Origin: Planctomycetota bacterium
Lineage (GTDB): Bacteria > Planctomycetota > Planctomycetia > Pirellulales > UBA1268
Assembly (NCBI GenBank): GCA_029978905.1
Contig: JAPOIM010000038.1
Location: 1-41,849 of the forward strand
Direction: 5' to 3'
DNA: 41,849 bases
Under the pieces are notes generated by a model. It did no database searches. It was not told where the DNA came from and was given only the letters and a program-made list of their open reading frames with translations. The position numbers were made by a program, and so were the translations under genes. Shown here one piece after another: positions 1 to 8,571 of this stretch; within the stretch, counting starts at the first letter, position 1, and the number at the start of each line of letters is the position of its first letter.

Positions 1-2
1 CC

Positions 3-1409
3 CACGCGGCTGGCGAGGAACCGGCTCGCATGGCCAATGGCCTGCCTACATTCGACGCGTCTCATGGCCTCGACAAACCCGCACCCTCCGTCAGCGTCAG
101 CCCCACCGACCCAACGATCGCCGAAATTCCCCTGACCCGAGCGGAGATCGAAGCACTGATCGACCTCGAAGTGGATCGACGGCTGGCGGGAATTCCCAGG
201 CCCCGGTACATCCCCGCGACAGAGTTTGCAGCTCCAAGGGGACTGCTGCTGCTCGACACGGCAACGCAGCGAGGGAGTTTTCCCTACGCAATGGCACTGA
301 GCGGCTACATGCAGCTGCGATGGTTTGAGTTTGCCCGCAGCAAGGACGAGTGGATCAACTCGGCCGGCACTGTACAGCCGATCAACAACATCAACACCTT
401 TAATATCAATCGCTTTCTGCTGTCATTTAATGGCCACGTGGCCGACGAGCGGCTCTTCTACAGTTTTTCACTGTTTGGCACGACCAATGCCGGGAGCGCG
501 GCAGGAGTTGTGCCAATCGGCCAAGCCGGCTGGAAGTTCAGCGACGCGGTAAGCCTCGGAGCCGGCATGTCGCTCGTGTCAGCAACGCGTGAGTGGACCC
601 AGTCAAATCGTTGGGCAGTCGGTGCGGATCGCAGCATGGCCAACACCTTCTTCCGTCCCACTTACTCACCGGGTGCACAGCTCAGCGGCAAACTGCTCGA
701 TGGCGAACTCCACTACGTGGCAGGCGTGTGGAACGCGATCGACGGTGGCAAAAGCGGCGTGCTGCGTCGGGGCACGGCAATGGCCTGGACCGGCAATGTG
801 TGGTGGGAGCCGCTCGGACCTGTTGGCCTCGGCGGCTCCGACATGGAGATGCACGACGACCCAGCGATCCGTCTCGGCACGACAGGTGCGTACGCCCTGA
901 CGAGCGCCTTGGCGACTCCCGGAAACAATCCCGAAGACACCGTAGTGCGACTCTCTGACGGCACACCTGTGAGCCTGCCGAACGCCCTCGGCCCCAATTC
1001 CCAACTGGATCAGTTTGTCTATCGCCTGATGAGCATCGACGCAGCCTGGAAATACCGTGGTATTGGTGTGTCGTTCGAGTACTACTTTCGACTCCTCAAC
1101 AGTTTTGAGGGCGAGGGTGTGTTTGAGCGACAGAGTGTGTACGACCATGGTGGGCTTGTGTATCTCTCCTGGTGCCTCGTGCCCCGGACCTACGAGATCT
1201 ACGCCCGCTCAAGCGTGGTCACGGGCCCCTATGGCACCGGCCAGGAATACGGCGGCGGCATGAACTGGTACCTCAAGCAGTCCCGTCACGCCCGCCTCAC
1301 TCTTGAAGGACTCTCCATCAACAAGAGCCCCGCACAGAACTTCATCTACCCCTACCGCGCCGGATACACCGGCACCTCCATCCAAACGCAGTTGGTGGTG
1401 TCTTTCTAG
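3..1409 (+). CDS. Outer-membrane porin (OprP/O-like), 5' partial
   Basis: This is probably a beta-barrel porin for passive uptake of small solutes across the outer membrane. The reading frame is open to the left edge, so the true start and signal peptide lie outside the window; the first in-window ATG is at 30. After a Pro-rich stretch comes a short charged helix (LTRAEIEALIDLEVDRRL), then alternating aromatic-rich segments typical of a barrel. The protein ends in Phe (VVSF), the usual C-terminal signal for the BAM machinery. It is highly similar throughout to the next gene, so the pair is a tandem duplication. The substrate cannot be told from the sequence; the phosphate-selective porin family is my best guess by general look only. 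Confidence 0.72.
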   Translation, partial: HAAGEEPARMANGLPTFDASHGLDKPAPSVSVSPTDPTIAEIPLTRAEIEALIDLEVDRRLAGIPRPRYIPATEFAAPRGLLLLDTATQRGSFPYAMALSGYMQLRWFEFARSKDEWINSAGTVQPINNINTFNINRFLLSFNGHVADERLFYSFSLFGTTNAGSAAGVVPIGQAGWKFSDAVSLGAGMSLVSATREWTQSNRWAVGADRSMANTFFRPTYSPGAQLSGKLLDGELHYVAGVWNAIDGGKSGVLRRGTAMAWTGNVWWEPLGPVGLGGSDMEMHDDPAIRLGTTGAYALTSALATPGNNPEDTVVRLSDGTPVSLPNALGPNSQLDQFVYRLMSIDAAWKYRGIGVSFEYYFRLLNSFEGEGVFERQSVYDHGGLVYLSWCLVPRTYEIYARSSVVTGPYGTGQEYGGGMNWYLKQSRHARLTLEGLSINKSPAQNFIYPYRAGYTGTSIQTQLVVSF

Positions 1410-1532
1410 TGTTTTGTGCCTGCGACGCTCGCCCCGGCAACCGTTGCCAGCGAGCGCCCGCGCAGCACCGTAATCAGAAAAACCTGCAGAACCGGACCGA
1501 CCCTACCCGATCGAAGAGAACGGGGGGCGATT

Positions 1533-3020
1533 ATGCGGGTTGTGATGCGCCAAAGCGGCTACGGCCGCGTACAGACGATTTGCGCCGTTGTGCATCTTAT
1601 GGCAACGCTGCTAGCAGCCTGCCTGCTTATGCAAGGCTTTGCGCAGGCCTCTTTGAACGATGCCGTCCCCGAGATGCAGACTCCTGAGAGCGTGCTCTCG
1701 GTCGAAGTGCCGACGGAATCAGAGCGATTCGAGGATTCCCCGCTCACCCGCTCCGAAATCGAAGCCCTGATCGAGTCTGAAGTCGACCGCCGCCTCGCGG
1801 GGATCCCTCGGCCGCAGTACATGCCGGCCACGGATGTGATCCCGCCGCAGGGGCTGCTCCTGATCAAGACCAACCAAGCGTCGGGCCGCTTTCCCTACGC
1901 GATGAGCCTCGGTGGCTTCATGCAGCTGCGGTGGTTTGAGTTTGCTCGCAGCAAGGATGAGTGGATCGATTCGGCCGGGAACGTACGGCCGATCAACAAC
2001 ATCAATACGTTCAACATCAACCGTTTTCTGCTCGATTTAAACGGCTACGTGGCCGATGAGCGGCTGTTCTACAACTTTGCCCTCTTCGGCACGACGAACG
2101 TGGGGATCCGCTCGGGCGTCGTGCCGATCGGCTTGGCCGGCTGGAAGTTCAGCGATGCCGCCGCCTTGGGCGCGGGCATGTCGGTCGTGTCGGCCACGCG
2201 CGAATGGACGCAGATGAATCCCTGGACGATCGGCATCGATCGCAGCATGGCCAACACGTTCTTCCGCCCTGGCTTCTCTCCGGGGGCCCAGGTAAATGGC
2301 AAGTTGCTCGATGGTGAGATCAACTACGTGGCGGGTGTCTGGAACGCGATTGATGGCGGCACGAGCGGTGTGCTCCGCCGCGGGACATCGATGGCCTGGG
2401 CAGGCAACACCTGGTGGGAGCCGCTGGGCCCCTTTGGGCTGGGGGGCTCCGACATGGAGATCCACGACGATGCCGTGGTGCGAATCGGCACGACGGGTGC
2501 GTACGCCCTGACCAATGCCTTGCCAATTCAAGGAGCCAACCCAGAAGACACGATCGTGAGGCTCTCCGATGGCACCCCGCTGAGCCTCCCCAACGCCCTC
2601 GGCCCCGACTCCCGGGTCGACCAGTTTGTCTATCGCATGATGTCGGTGGATGCGGCGTGGAAATACCGCGGCGTGGGGCTTTCGTTTGAGTACTACTTCC
2701 GCGTCCTCAACAGCTTTCAGGGCGTGGGCACCTTCGAGCGGCAGAGTGTGTACGACCACGGCGGCATGGCCTACCTCGCCTGGTGCCTCGTGCCCCGCAC
2801 CTACGAGGTCTACGCCCGCTCAAGCGTGGTCACCGGCCCCTACGGTACCGGGCAAGAGTACGGCGGTGGCATGAACTACTACATCAACCAGTCCCGCCAA
2901 GCCCGGCTCACCCTCGAAGCCCTCTCGATCGACAAAAGCCCCGCGCAAAACTTCATCTACCCCTACCGCGCCGGCTACTCAGGCACCGCCATCCAAACGC
3001 AGCTGGTGGTGGCGTTCTAG
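1533..3020 (+). CDS. Outer-membrane porin, tandem paralogue
   Basis: Complete 495-residue paralogue of the preceding gene. I chose ATG 1533 because a purine-rich AGAGAACGGGGGG stretch sits just upstream and because a hydrophobic export signal (about residues 20-40, ending near FAQA) then begins properly; an in-frame ATG at 1416 would add 39 unconvincing residues. A helix LTRSEIEALIESEVDRRL precedes the barrel, as in the first copy, and could be a periplasmic oligomerisation or peptidoglycan-facing element (inference). The C-terminus VVAF has the terminal Phe of outer-membrane barrels. The 123-base gap from the first copy shows no clear promoter or terminator, so cotranscription is possible. 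Confidence 0.75.
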   Translation: MRVVMRQSGYGRVQTICAVVHLMATLLAACLLMQGFAQASLNDAVPEMQTPESVLSVEVPTESERFEDSPLTRSEIEALIESEVDRRLAGIPRPQYMPATDVIPPQGLLLIKTNQASGRFPYAMSLGGFMQLRWFEFARSKDEWIDSAGNVRPINNINTFNINRFLLDLNGYVADERLFYNFALFGTTNVGIRSGVVPIGLAGWKFSDAAALGAGMSVVSATREWTQMNPWTIGIDRSMANTFFRPGFSPGAQVNGKLLDGEINYVAGVWNAIDGGTSGVLRRGTSMAWAGNTWWEPLGPFGLGGSDMEIHDDAVVRIGTTGAYALTNALPIQGANPEDTIVRLSDGTPLSLPNALGPDSRVDQFVYRMMSVDAAWKYRGVGLSFEYYFRVLNSFQGVGTFERQSVYDHGGMAYLAWCLVPRTYEVYARSSVVTGPYGTGQEYGGGMNYYINQSRQARLTLEALSIDKSPAQNFIYPYRAGYSGTAIQTQLVVAF

Positions 3021-3080
3021 CTTCACGCCTGCGGCTGCCGTCCGACGCCGCAGGCGGCGGACAGGCCGCCTCAAAACGCC

Positions 3081-3224
3081 AAGCGAGGGGAGAGCCCGGG
3101 CCGACTCGAGGGCGTAGGTGGCAAGCGAAGGCAGGATGCCGAGAGCGCCGCCACCTTCGAGCAAGCCGAGGCCATGGATGGCCGAGGCGAGCGTCCATCG
3201 AGGCGGCTTGGGCTCTCCCCGAGC
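3081..3224. repeat. Intergenic inverted-repeat element (copy A)
   Basis: The gap between the second porin and the kinase holds a long imperfect inverted repeat. The left arm GCGAGGGGAGAGCCC (3083-3097) pairs with GGGCTCTCCCCGAGC (3210-3224) with two mismatches, and smaller dyads lie inside. The left half (AGCGAGGG, CCCGG, GGCGTAG, AGCGAAG, CTTCGAG in that order) is matched by the sequence at 41736-41818, so this looks like one copy of a dispersed family. The shadow frame through it is not convincing protein. Confidence 0.5.
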
Positions 3225-3252
3225 GCCCCAGTGGTACGATCACAATCCGCTC

Positions 3253-4734
3253 ATGGACTCCCCAATGACACTGCAATCAGGACGACCGCTCGCTCGCCAG
3301 CTTCTGCTGCCGGTTGTTGGACTGCTCGTCGCGGGCGTGCTCGCCAACGTCGGATTTGCAGCGTGGCTTGCAGCCCAACGGCACCGTGAAGGCGTCGCCC
3401 TCCGGCAACGGCAGGTTGCCGACACGCTGGCCTCATCACGTGTCACACTTTCACCAGCCGTGCTCGCAGCGCTCCATCAACTGACGGGTGATCATTTTGT
3501 CGTTTGGCAACAGCAGGCCATCCTCTCCACACTTCCAGACACAGCGCAAGCGAACCTCACTAACTCGCTCCAAAACGTGCTCGGCGACTCCTTTCCACTC
3601 AACACGTCTTTAGGCACAGTCCGCGTCGACCAAACCACTTATTCGGTGGCGGCCGTACGATCGACCGGCGTCCGCCCGGAAACGGTGCTCGTGCTCTCGC
3701 CGACGACTGGCTTCTCACAGGCCCTGCTCGATGCGATTTGGCCGGTCCTCGCCGTGGCAGCCGCCACCCTCGCGGTCCTGGTGCCAGTGGGCGTCCACAC
3801 GACCGATCGGCTCGGCAACCGGATCGGCCGCATCGAACGACATGTCACACGCATTGCGGCCGGTGACTTCGGCCGCACGCTTGATGACGAGAAAGAACCC
3901 GCGAGAAACGCCGACGAGATCAGCAGGCTCCTCGCAAGTGTCAACGCGATGAGTAGTGCCTTGGCCGAACTACGCAACTCACTCGCTGCAGGAGAAAGGC
4001 AGCGGCTGCTTGGCCAACTGGCCGCTGGCTTTGCACATGAGTTTCGTAATGGGCTTACCGGCGCTCGGCTTGCGATTGACCTTCACCAAGCGCGCTGCCC
4101 GAAAGCCGCGGATGACGCAAGCCGCGACGAGAGCCTCGCGGTCGCCCGCCAGCAACTCGACATCATGGAGGAAGAGGTGCATGGGCTCTTGGCCCTTGGC
4201 CGAAACACGGAGTCGCCACGGAGTCTTCTTCCCCTCGATGTCTTACTCGACGAAGTCCGTGAACTCGTCGCTCCACGGGCAGCGCATGCTGACGTTCAGC
4301 TGACTGTTGCATCTGCAGGCGGCGGTGTGGTTCGGGGTCGACGGGAGAGCCTTCGCGCAGCCATCTCAAACCTCGCGCTCAATGCAATCGACGCGGCCCG
4401 CGTGCTTGCAACAGCTTCTGAGGGTACCGAAAGCCTGCCGCCAGCCCGCGTCCGGATCTGGGCCGAGAGCATCTGCTCTCGCGAGGGCGAAAAGATGGTG
4501 GCCGTGAGCGTCGAAGATTCTGGCAGTGGGCCCCCCGCAGAAATCTCGATGCGTGTGTTCGACCCCTTTGTGACTGGCAAACCCGAGGGCATCGGGATTG
4601 GGCTCGCTCTTGTGAAAATGGTGGCCGACGAACATGGAGGGACTGTGGCGTTCGAACGGCTCGATGGGCGAACCCGTTTCACTCTCTCCCTCCCTGAGGC
4701 TTCCCTCGATACACACGCGGAGATCAGCACGTGA
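3253..4734 (+). CDS. Membrane sensor histidine kinase
   Basis: Sensor kinase of an NtrB/DctB-like two-component pair, 493 residues from ATG 3253; an earlier in-frame GTG at 3118 would read through the repeat element and is unlikely. Order: TM1 (about 16-40), a periplasmic sensor region (about 42-160) with no domain I recognise, TM2 (about 160-181), a HAMP linker (about 185-245), then a dimerisation helix with phospho-acceptor His262 in FAHEFRNG. The ATPase domain shows an N box (ISNLALNAIDAA), a G1 box (EDSGSG) and a G2 box (GIGIGLALVK). The stop overlaps the regulator start by 4 bases (GTGA), so the two are cotranscribed and almost certainly partners. The signal sensed is unknown. Confidence 0.88.
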   Translation: MDSPMTLQSGRPLARQLLLPVVGLLVAGVLANVGFAAWLAAQRHREGVALRQRQVADTLASSRVTLSPAVLAALHQLTGDHFVVWQQQAILSTLPDTAQANLTNSLQNVLGDSFPLNTSLGTVRVDQTTYSVAAVRSTGVRPETVLVLSPTTGFSQALLDAIWPVLAVAAATLAVLVPVGVHTTDRLGNRIGRIERHVTRIAAGDFGRTLDDEKEPARNADEISRLLASVNAMSSALAELRNSLAAGERQRLLGQLAAGFAHEFRNGLTGARLAIDLHQARCPKAADDASRDESLAVARQQLDIMEEEVHGLLALGRNTESPRSLLPLDVLLDEVRELVAPRAAHADVQLTVASAGGGVVRGRRESLRAAISNLALNAIDAARVLATASEGTESLPPARVRIWAESICSREGEKMVAVSVEDSGSGPPAEISMRVFDPFVTGKPEGIGIGLALVKMVADEHGGTVAFERLDGRTRFTLSLPEASLDTHAEIST

Positions 4735-6128
4735 GTCGTGTGCTTGTCGTTGATGATGAACCAGCGATCGGCTGGAGTTTGCGAGAGATCCTTGGGGACC
4801 TTGGGCACGACGTGCAACTTGCAGCCTCTGCTGAGAGTGCTCGTGAAACGTGCCGAAGTTTTCAGCCAGACTGCATCCTTTTGGATGTGCGCCTTCCGGG
4901 TGAGGACGGCCTGTCTGCCATCCCACGCTTTCGGGAACTCGCCGGCAACGTGCCGATCGTGGTGATGACCGCCTTCGGCGATCTGAACACTGCCGTCCGA
5001 GCAGTGGATGCGGGGGCCTTTGAGTACCTGATCAAACCATTTGACCTTGCCAAGGTTTCCGATGTTGTGACCAGGGCTACGCTCGAGCCGCCATCGGTCG
5101 GCAGCAGGCATGGATCGCCTCGTGATGATGCGCCAACACTGATCGGCTCATCTCCGGCCATGCAGCATGTCTTCAAACAAATCGCGCTGGTTGCCGCTTC
5201 TGATATTCCGGTGCTGCTTACCGGTGAAACAGGCACGGGAAAAGATCTCGCGGCGCGATTGATTCATGCCCATGGCGCACGCCAGCGAGCGCCCTTCGTA
5301 ACTGCCAATCTCGGCGGACTCGCCGCAGGCCTCGTCGAGAGTGAGCTCTTTGGGCATGTGCGCGGTGCGTTTACTGGGGCCAGTTCAGATCGAAGTGGAT
5401 TGTTTGAGACTGCCAACGGAGGCACGGTTTTTCTCGACGAGATCGGAGAGGCGTCGCCTGAAGTTCAGGTTCGCCTCCTCCGCGTTCTTGAAAACAGAGA
5501 GGTTGTCCGGGTGGGGTCTTCGCAACCCGCTTTGCTCGAGGTGCGCGTGATCGCTGCGAGCAATCGCGATCTCTCGGCTGCGGTCGCTGCGGGTACATTT
5601 CGCGAAGATCTCTATCACCGGCTGGCTGGCTTTCCAATCCATATGCCCGCCCTTACCGAACGCATCGACGACATTCCCCCCCTGGTCGAACACTTCGTTC
5701 GCGTTGCCGGAGGCAGCATTACGCAACTGCACGCTGATTTCTTGGAGGTCTGCCTCACCCGCACCTGGCCGGGCAACATCCGGCAACTGAAGCGGGCGGT
5801 CGAATACGCCCTCGTGGTCTCGCGGGGTGGTCCGTTGCGGCCGGAACACCTTCCAGCGGAGCCAGTCACACGGGCGGAACTGCAGCGCCAGGACCTGTCT
5901 CTTGAAGACGCCGTCCGCCGCTGGGTCAGCTTGAGCCGGAGCGCTCTGTTCGATGCTGCCGACGGCCAACTCCATCGCGAACTGATGGACCGGGTGGAGC
6001 GGGTGCTGTTTACCGAAGTGCTCGCGGCAACCGACGGGAATCGCACCGCCGCGGCGCGGCTCCTTGGGCTCGATCGGGCGACTCTCCGGACACGCCTGAA
6101 ATCCCTGGGCATCGAGGGTGGGGCGTGA
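4731..6128 (+). CDS. Sigma54-dependent NtrC-family response regulator
   Basis: Transcriptional activator of 465 residues with the full NtrC layout. The receiver domain (1-120) has acidic pocket D8/D9 and phospho-acceptor Asp52 in [11 protein letters not shown]. The AAA+ domain (about 135-375) carries a Walker A motif GETGTGKD and the sigma54-contacting loop GAFTGA at 212-217. The C-terminal Fis-type helix-turn-helix includes [26 protein letters not shown] is diagnostic of regulators that remodel RNA polymerase-sigma54. The start is GTG, overlapping the kinase stop. A matching sigma54 promoter lies 151 bases downstream of this gene in front of the DUF1559 gene, making that gene the obvious local target (inference). 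Confidence 0.93.
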   Translation: MSRVLVVDDEPAIGWSLREILGDLGHDVQLAASAESARETCRSFQPDCILLDVRLPGEDGLSAIPRFRELAGNVPIVVMTAFGDLNTAVRAVDAGAFEYLIKPFDLAKVSDVVTRATLEPPSVGSRHGSPRDDAPTLIGSSPAMQHVFKQIALVAASDIPVLLTGETGTGKDLAARLIHAHGARQRAPFVTANLGGLAAGLVESELFGHVRGAFTGASSDRSGLFETANGGTVFLDEIGEASPEVQVRLLRVLENREVVRVGSSQPALLEVRVIAASNRDLSAAVAAGTFREDLYHRLAGFPIHMPALTERIDDIPPLVEHFVRVAGGSITQLHADFLEVCLTRTWPGNIRQLKRAVEYALVVSRGGPLRPEHLPAEPVTRAELQRQDLSLEDAVRRWVSLSRSALFDAADGQLHRELMDRVERVLFTEVLAATDGNRTAAARLLGLDRATLRTRLKSLGIEGGA

Positions 6129-6146
6129 CGCACGCCCTCGGCGACT

Positions 6147-6161
6147 GGGGAAACTTTCCCC
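6147..6161. promoter_or_regulatory. Perfect palindrome, candidate activator site or hairpin
   Basis: GGGGAAACTTTCCCC has perfect 7-base arms around one central base. It lies 19 bases after the regulator stop and about 118 bases upstream of the sigma54 promoter, a normal distance for an enhancer-type site bound by an NtrC-family dimer. No T-run follows, so a rho-independent terminator is less likely. A weaker dyad (CGCGAAACCG with CGGTCGCG) at 6209-6236 is a second candidate. Confidence 0.4.
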
Positions 6162-6278
6162 GCGCGATGAAGGGTTGCTCGCCGTGGTTGTGGCCCGAAG
6201 AAGAATCCCGCGAAACCGCCATCACGGACGGTCGCGAGAAACGTGCCGCCAACCTCTCAACCTGAAATCGCCTTGCTT

Positions 6279-6295
6279 TTGGCACCAAAGTTGCA
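6279..6295 (+). promoter_or_regulatory. Sigma54 (-24/-12) promoter
   Basis: TTGGCACCAAAGTTGCA matches the known sigma54 consensus YTGGCACGRNNNTTGCW at every fixed position except one (C for G after TGGCAC). The GG at 6281-6282 and GC at 6293-6294 are separated by exactly 10 bases, the required spacing. Predicted transcription start is near 6306, leaving a leader of about 70 bases before ATG 6377. The gene just upstream encodes a GAFTGA-bearing sigma54 activator. Confidence 0.75.
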
Positions 6296-6376
6296 CCCTG
6301 CCCTTCTCCAGAGCAGGCCATGGATGGCATTGGCTCACGCACCAACCGTGACTGCCGAAAGAAGACCGCTTTGAGA

Positions 6377-7459
6377 ATGCCACGCAGGCAGCCCCAGTCG
6401 TCCGTCACCTCGGGCTCGTCACGTCGATCGCACCGCTCCGCGTTCACCCTCGTGGAACTGCTCGTGGTGATTGCGATCATCGGGGTGCTCGTGGGCTTGC
6501 TCCTGCCTGCCGTGCAGTCTGCCCGCGAGGCCGCCCGCCGGGCCTCCTGCCAAAACAAGGTTCGCCAACTGGCGCTGGCCACGAGCCTCCATGAGAGTGC
6601 CCTCGGTGTCTTTCCCCCCACCATGCTGCATACGCCGGGCACGACGTTTTCCAACAACAACGGATCCTGGGGTGTGCATGGCCGGATCCTCCCCTACATC
6701 GAAGAGGGAAACGCCGCAGTGCAGGTCGACTTGGAGGTGGCCTGGGATGCCGGTGTGAACGCGGCGAGCGGCGTGCCCACCACCAAGATTCCAGTGTTTG
6801 TCTGTCCGAGCGAGGTGAACGAAACCGTCCGCACCAAGAATGGCAGCCCGTATGTGTATCCCCACACCTACGGCTTTAACTGTGGCACCTGGTTTGTGTA
6901 CGACCCTGCGAGCGGCCGGGGCGGCAACGGGTCGTTTCACCCCAACAGTCGGCTCACCTCCGGCAGTTTTCGGGATGGCATGAGCAAGACCCTCTGCGTG
7001 GCCCACGTGAAGGCCTTCACGCCGTATGTCCGCAACACCGCCGATCCCTCAGGCACCTATCCTGCCGCCACACCACCCACAGACCCCGCGGCTGTCGGTT
7101 CGCTGGCATCCGGGGGCGAGGCAAAACTCGGATCCGACATCAACAGCTGCACAGGCCACACCGAGTGGCCCGACGGCCGTGTTCACCACACCGGCGTGAC
7201 CACCACCTTCCCGCCCAATACCGTCATTCCCTTCACCAAAAGCGGCGTGGCGTATGACATCGACGTGAACACGCTCCAAGAAGGAAAGAGCGCCACCCAA
7301 AAGACCTTCGCCGCCATCACCGCCCGCAGCTACCACCCTGGGCTCGTGACCGTGGCCATGATGGATGGTTCCACGCGGACCGTCACCGACAACGTCGATC
7401 CCACGATCTGGCGAGCGGTCGGTTCCCGCAACGGCGGCGAGGTTGCCCAGCTGCCGTGA
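6377..7459 (+). CDS. DUF1559 protein with type II pseudopilin N-terminus
   Basis: A 360-residue member of the DUF1559 family, which is greatly expanded in planctomycetes. It starts with a prepilin-type signal, [20 protein letters not shown], followed by the family hallmark [13 protein letters not shown] and a C-terminal H-x-DG segment (SYHPG...MMDGSTRTV). The family is thought to form surface or periplasmic pilin-like assemblies processed by prepilin peptidase; individual roles are unknown. ATG 6377 puts the signal near residue 24; ATG 6320 is in frame but lies only 14 bases after the predicted transcription start. Regulation by sigma54 is supported by the promoter at 6279-6295 and by the neighbouring activator. 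Confidence 0.88.
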   Translation: MPRRQPQSSVTSGSSRRSHRSAFTLVELLVVIAIIGVLVGLLLPAVQSAREAARRASCQNKVRQLALATSLHESALGVFPPTMLHTPGTTFSNNNGSWGVHGRILPYIEEGNAAVQVDLEVAWDAGVNAASGVPTTKIPVFVCPSEVNETVRTKNGSPYVYPHTYGFNCGTWFVYDPASGRGGNGSFHPNSRLTSGSFRDGMSKTLCVAHVKAFTPYVRNTADPSGTYPAATPPTDPAAVGSLASGGEAKLGSDINSCTGHTEWPDGRVHHTGVTTTFPPNTVIPFTKSGVAYDIDVNTLQEGKSATQKTFAAITARSYHPGLVTVAMMDGSTRTVTDNVDPTIWRAVGSRNGGEVAQLP

Positions 7460-7532
7460 GATTCCGCTCCTGCACGATGCCGGCCGCAAGACTATGTTGG
7501 TCCTTGCGGGCACTCTCGTTGACGGAATCTCC

Positions 7533-8402
7533 ATGCAGTCCACCCCGGCACCCTCACCGCGCCTCTCACGGCGGACCCTTCTGCGCGCCACGGCGGGCAT
7601 GGCGGTGGGCGTGCCGGCGCTCGCCACCACCGACGCCCTGCTGATCACTCCGGGGTGGCTGAGCACCACAAGCCTCGACCTCCCACCGCGGCGACCTGCC
7701 GAAGGAGCTGCCGAAACGCGTGCTGCCACCCGTCTCGTGCAACTCTCAGACCTCCACCTCAAGACGATCGGGCGACTGGAGGAGCAGATCCTCAGTGCCA
7801 TCAACAAGGATCCACCCGATCTGCTCGTCGTGACCGGCGATGCCTTTGACTCCGCTCGCGGCGTCGACGTGTTCGCCGAGTTCTTGGCGGCATGCCCTAC
7901 GCGCACCACGATCCTCGGCATCCTCGGCAACTGGGAGTACCGCAGCGGGATCGCGCCGCAGCAGGTGGCCCGCGTCTACGAGCAGCATGGGGGACGGTTG
8001 CTCATCAACGAGTCGCTCACCGTCGACACATCCGGCGGCAGGCTGCGGGTGACAGGCCTAGATGATCTCGTGGAAGGCCGGCCGCGTGCTGAGGTGGCTC
8101 AGCCTGCGGAGCGTGCGGAGCCCCACCTGCTGCTCGCCCACTGCCCCGGTCAGCGGGATCAGCTTGGGCCCCACGCGCAGGAGGAAGTGGATCTGATCCT
8201 CTCCGGCCACACCCACGGCGGTCAGGTCGCGCCTTTTGGCATCGCCTTGCTGACCCCGGGCGGCAGCGGCCGCTACATCCGCGGCTGGTATGAGGGGGGC
8301 GGCCCGCCGATGTACGTCTCGCGAGGCCTCGGGATGTCGACCCTTCCGATTCGGCTCGGCGTGACGCCGGAGCTCGTCGAGATTCGCTGGCGACTGTCGT
8401 AG
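7533..8402 (+). CDS. Tat-exported metallophosphoesterase (YkuE/YaeI-like)
   Basis: Calcineurin-like phosphoesterase of 289 residues. ATG 7533 puts a twin-arginine signal (LSRRTLLRA) at about residues 11-19, so the enzyme is probably exported folded, with its two metals loaded. Metal-site motifs in order: LSDLHL (D-x-H), VTGDAFD, ILGNWEY, LLLAHCP and SGHTHGGQ. The usual GNH[DE] motif reads GNWE here, so the His commonly assigned to catalysis or transition-state stabilisation is replaced by Trp. YkuE/YaeI relatives hydrolyse phosphodiesters, some on lipids, at the outer face of the membrane; the substrate here is unknown. Confidence 0.85.
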   Translation: MQSTPAPSPRLSRRTLLRATAGMAVGVPALATTDALLITPGWLSTTSLDLPPRRPAEGAAETRAATRLVQLSDLHLKTIGRLEEQILSAINKDPPDLLVVTGDAFDSARGVDVFAEFLAACPTRTTILGILGNWEYRSGIAPQQVARVYEQHGGRLLINESLTVDTSGGRLRVTGLDDLVEGRPRAEVAQPAERAEPHLLLAHCPGQRDQLGPHAQEEVDLILSGHTHGGQVAPFGIALLTPGGSGRYIRGWYEGGGPPMYVSRGLGMSTLPIRLGVTPELVEIRWRLS

Positions 8403-8512
8403 CCGCTTCGTCCGCAGCATTCGGCACGACCGATCCGTCCGGATTAGGTGTTGCATGCTGCCGTAAAACCGCATCGGCTCCATGCTGCCGAGTCAGCCGC
8501 CGATACAACATC

Positions 8513-8546
8513 GCGGAGGCGTCGTTTTCTCTTTTCATGCCTCCGC
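8513..8546. promoter_or_regulatory. Stem-loop in leader of sigma factor gene
   Basis: GCGGAGGC at 8513-8520 is perfectly complementary to GCCTCCGC at 8539-8546, with an 18-base T-rich loop between. It ends 25 bases before the chosen sigma-factor start (8572). It could be an operator or an mRNA leader structure. No T-run follows the second arm, so it is a poor terminator for the phosphoesterase gene. Confidence 0.35.
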
Positions 8547-8571
8547 CGATTCCCCGGAGCCGCACGATCCC

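Noticed and set aside
1437-1450. GGCAACCGTTGC resembling a sigma54 promoter before the second porin
   Set aside because: The GG and GC elements are 8 bases apart rather than 10, and TGGCA is missing; it is better read as a short palindrome.
3118-3252. N-terminal extension of the kinase from GTG 3118
   Set aside because: The extra 45 residues are encoded by the inverted-repeat element and lack family similarity.
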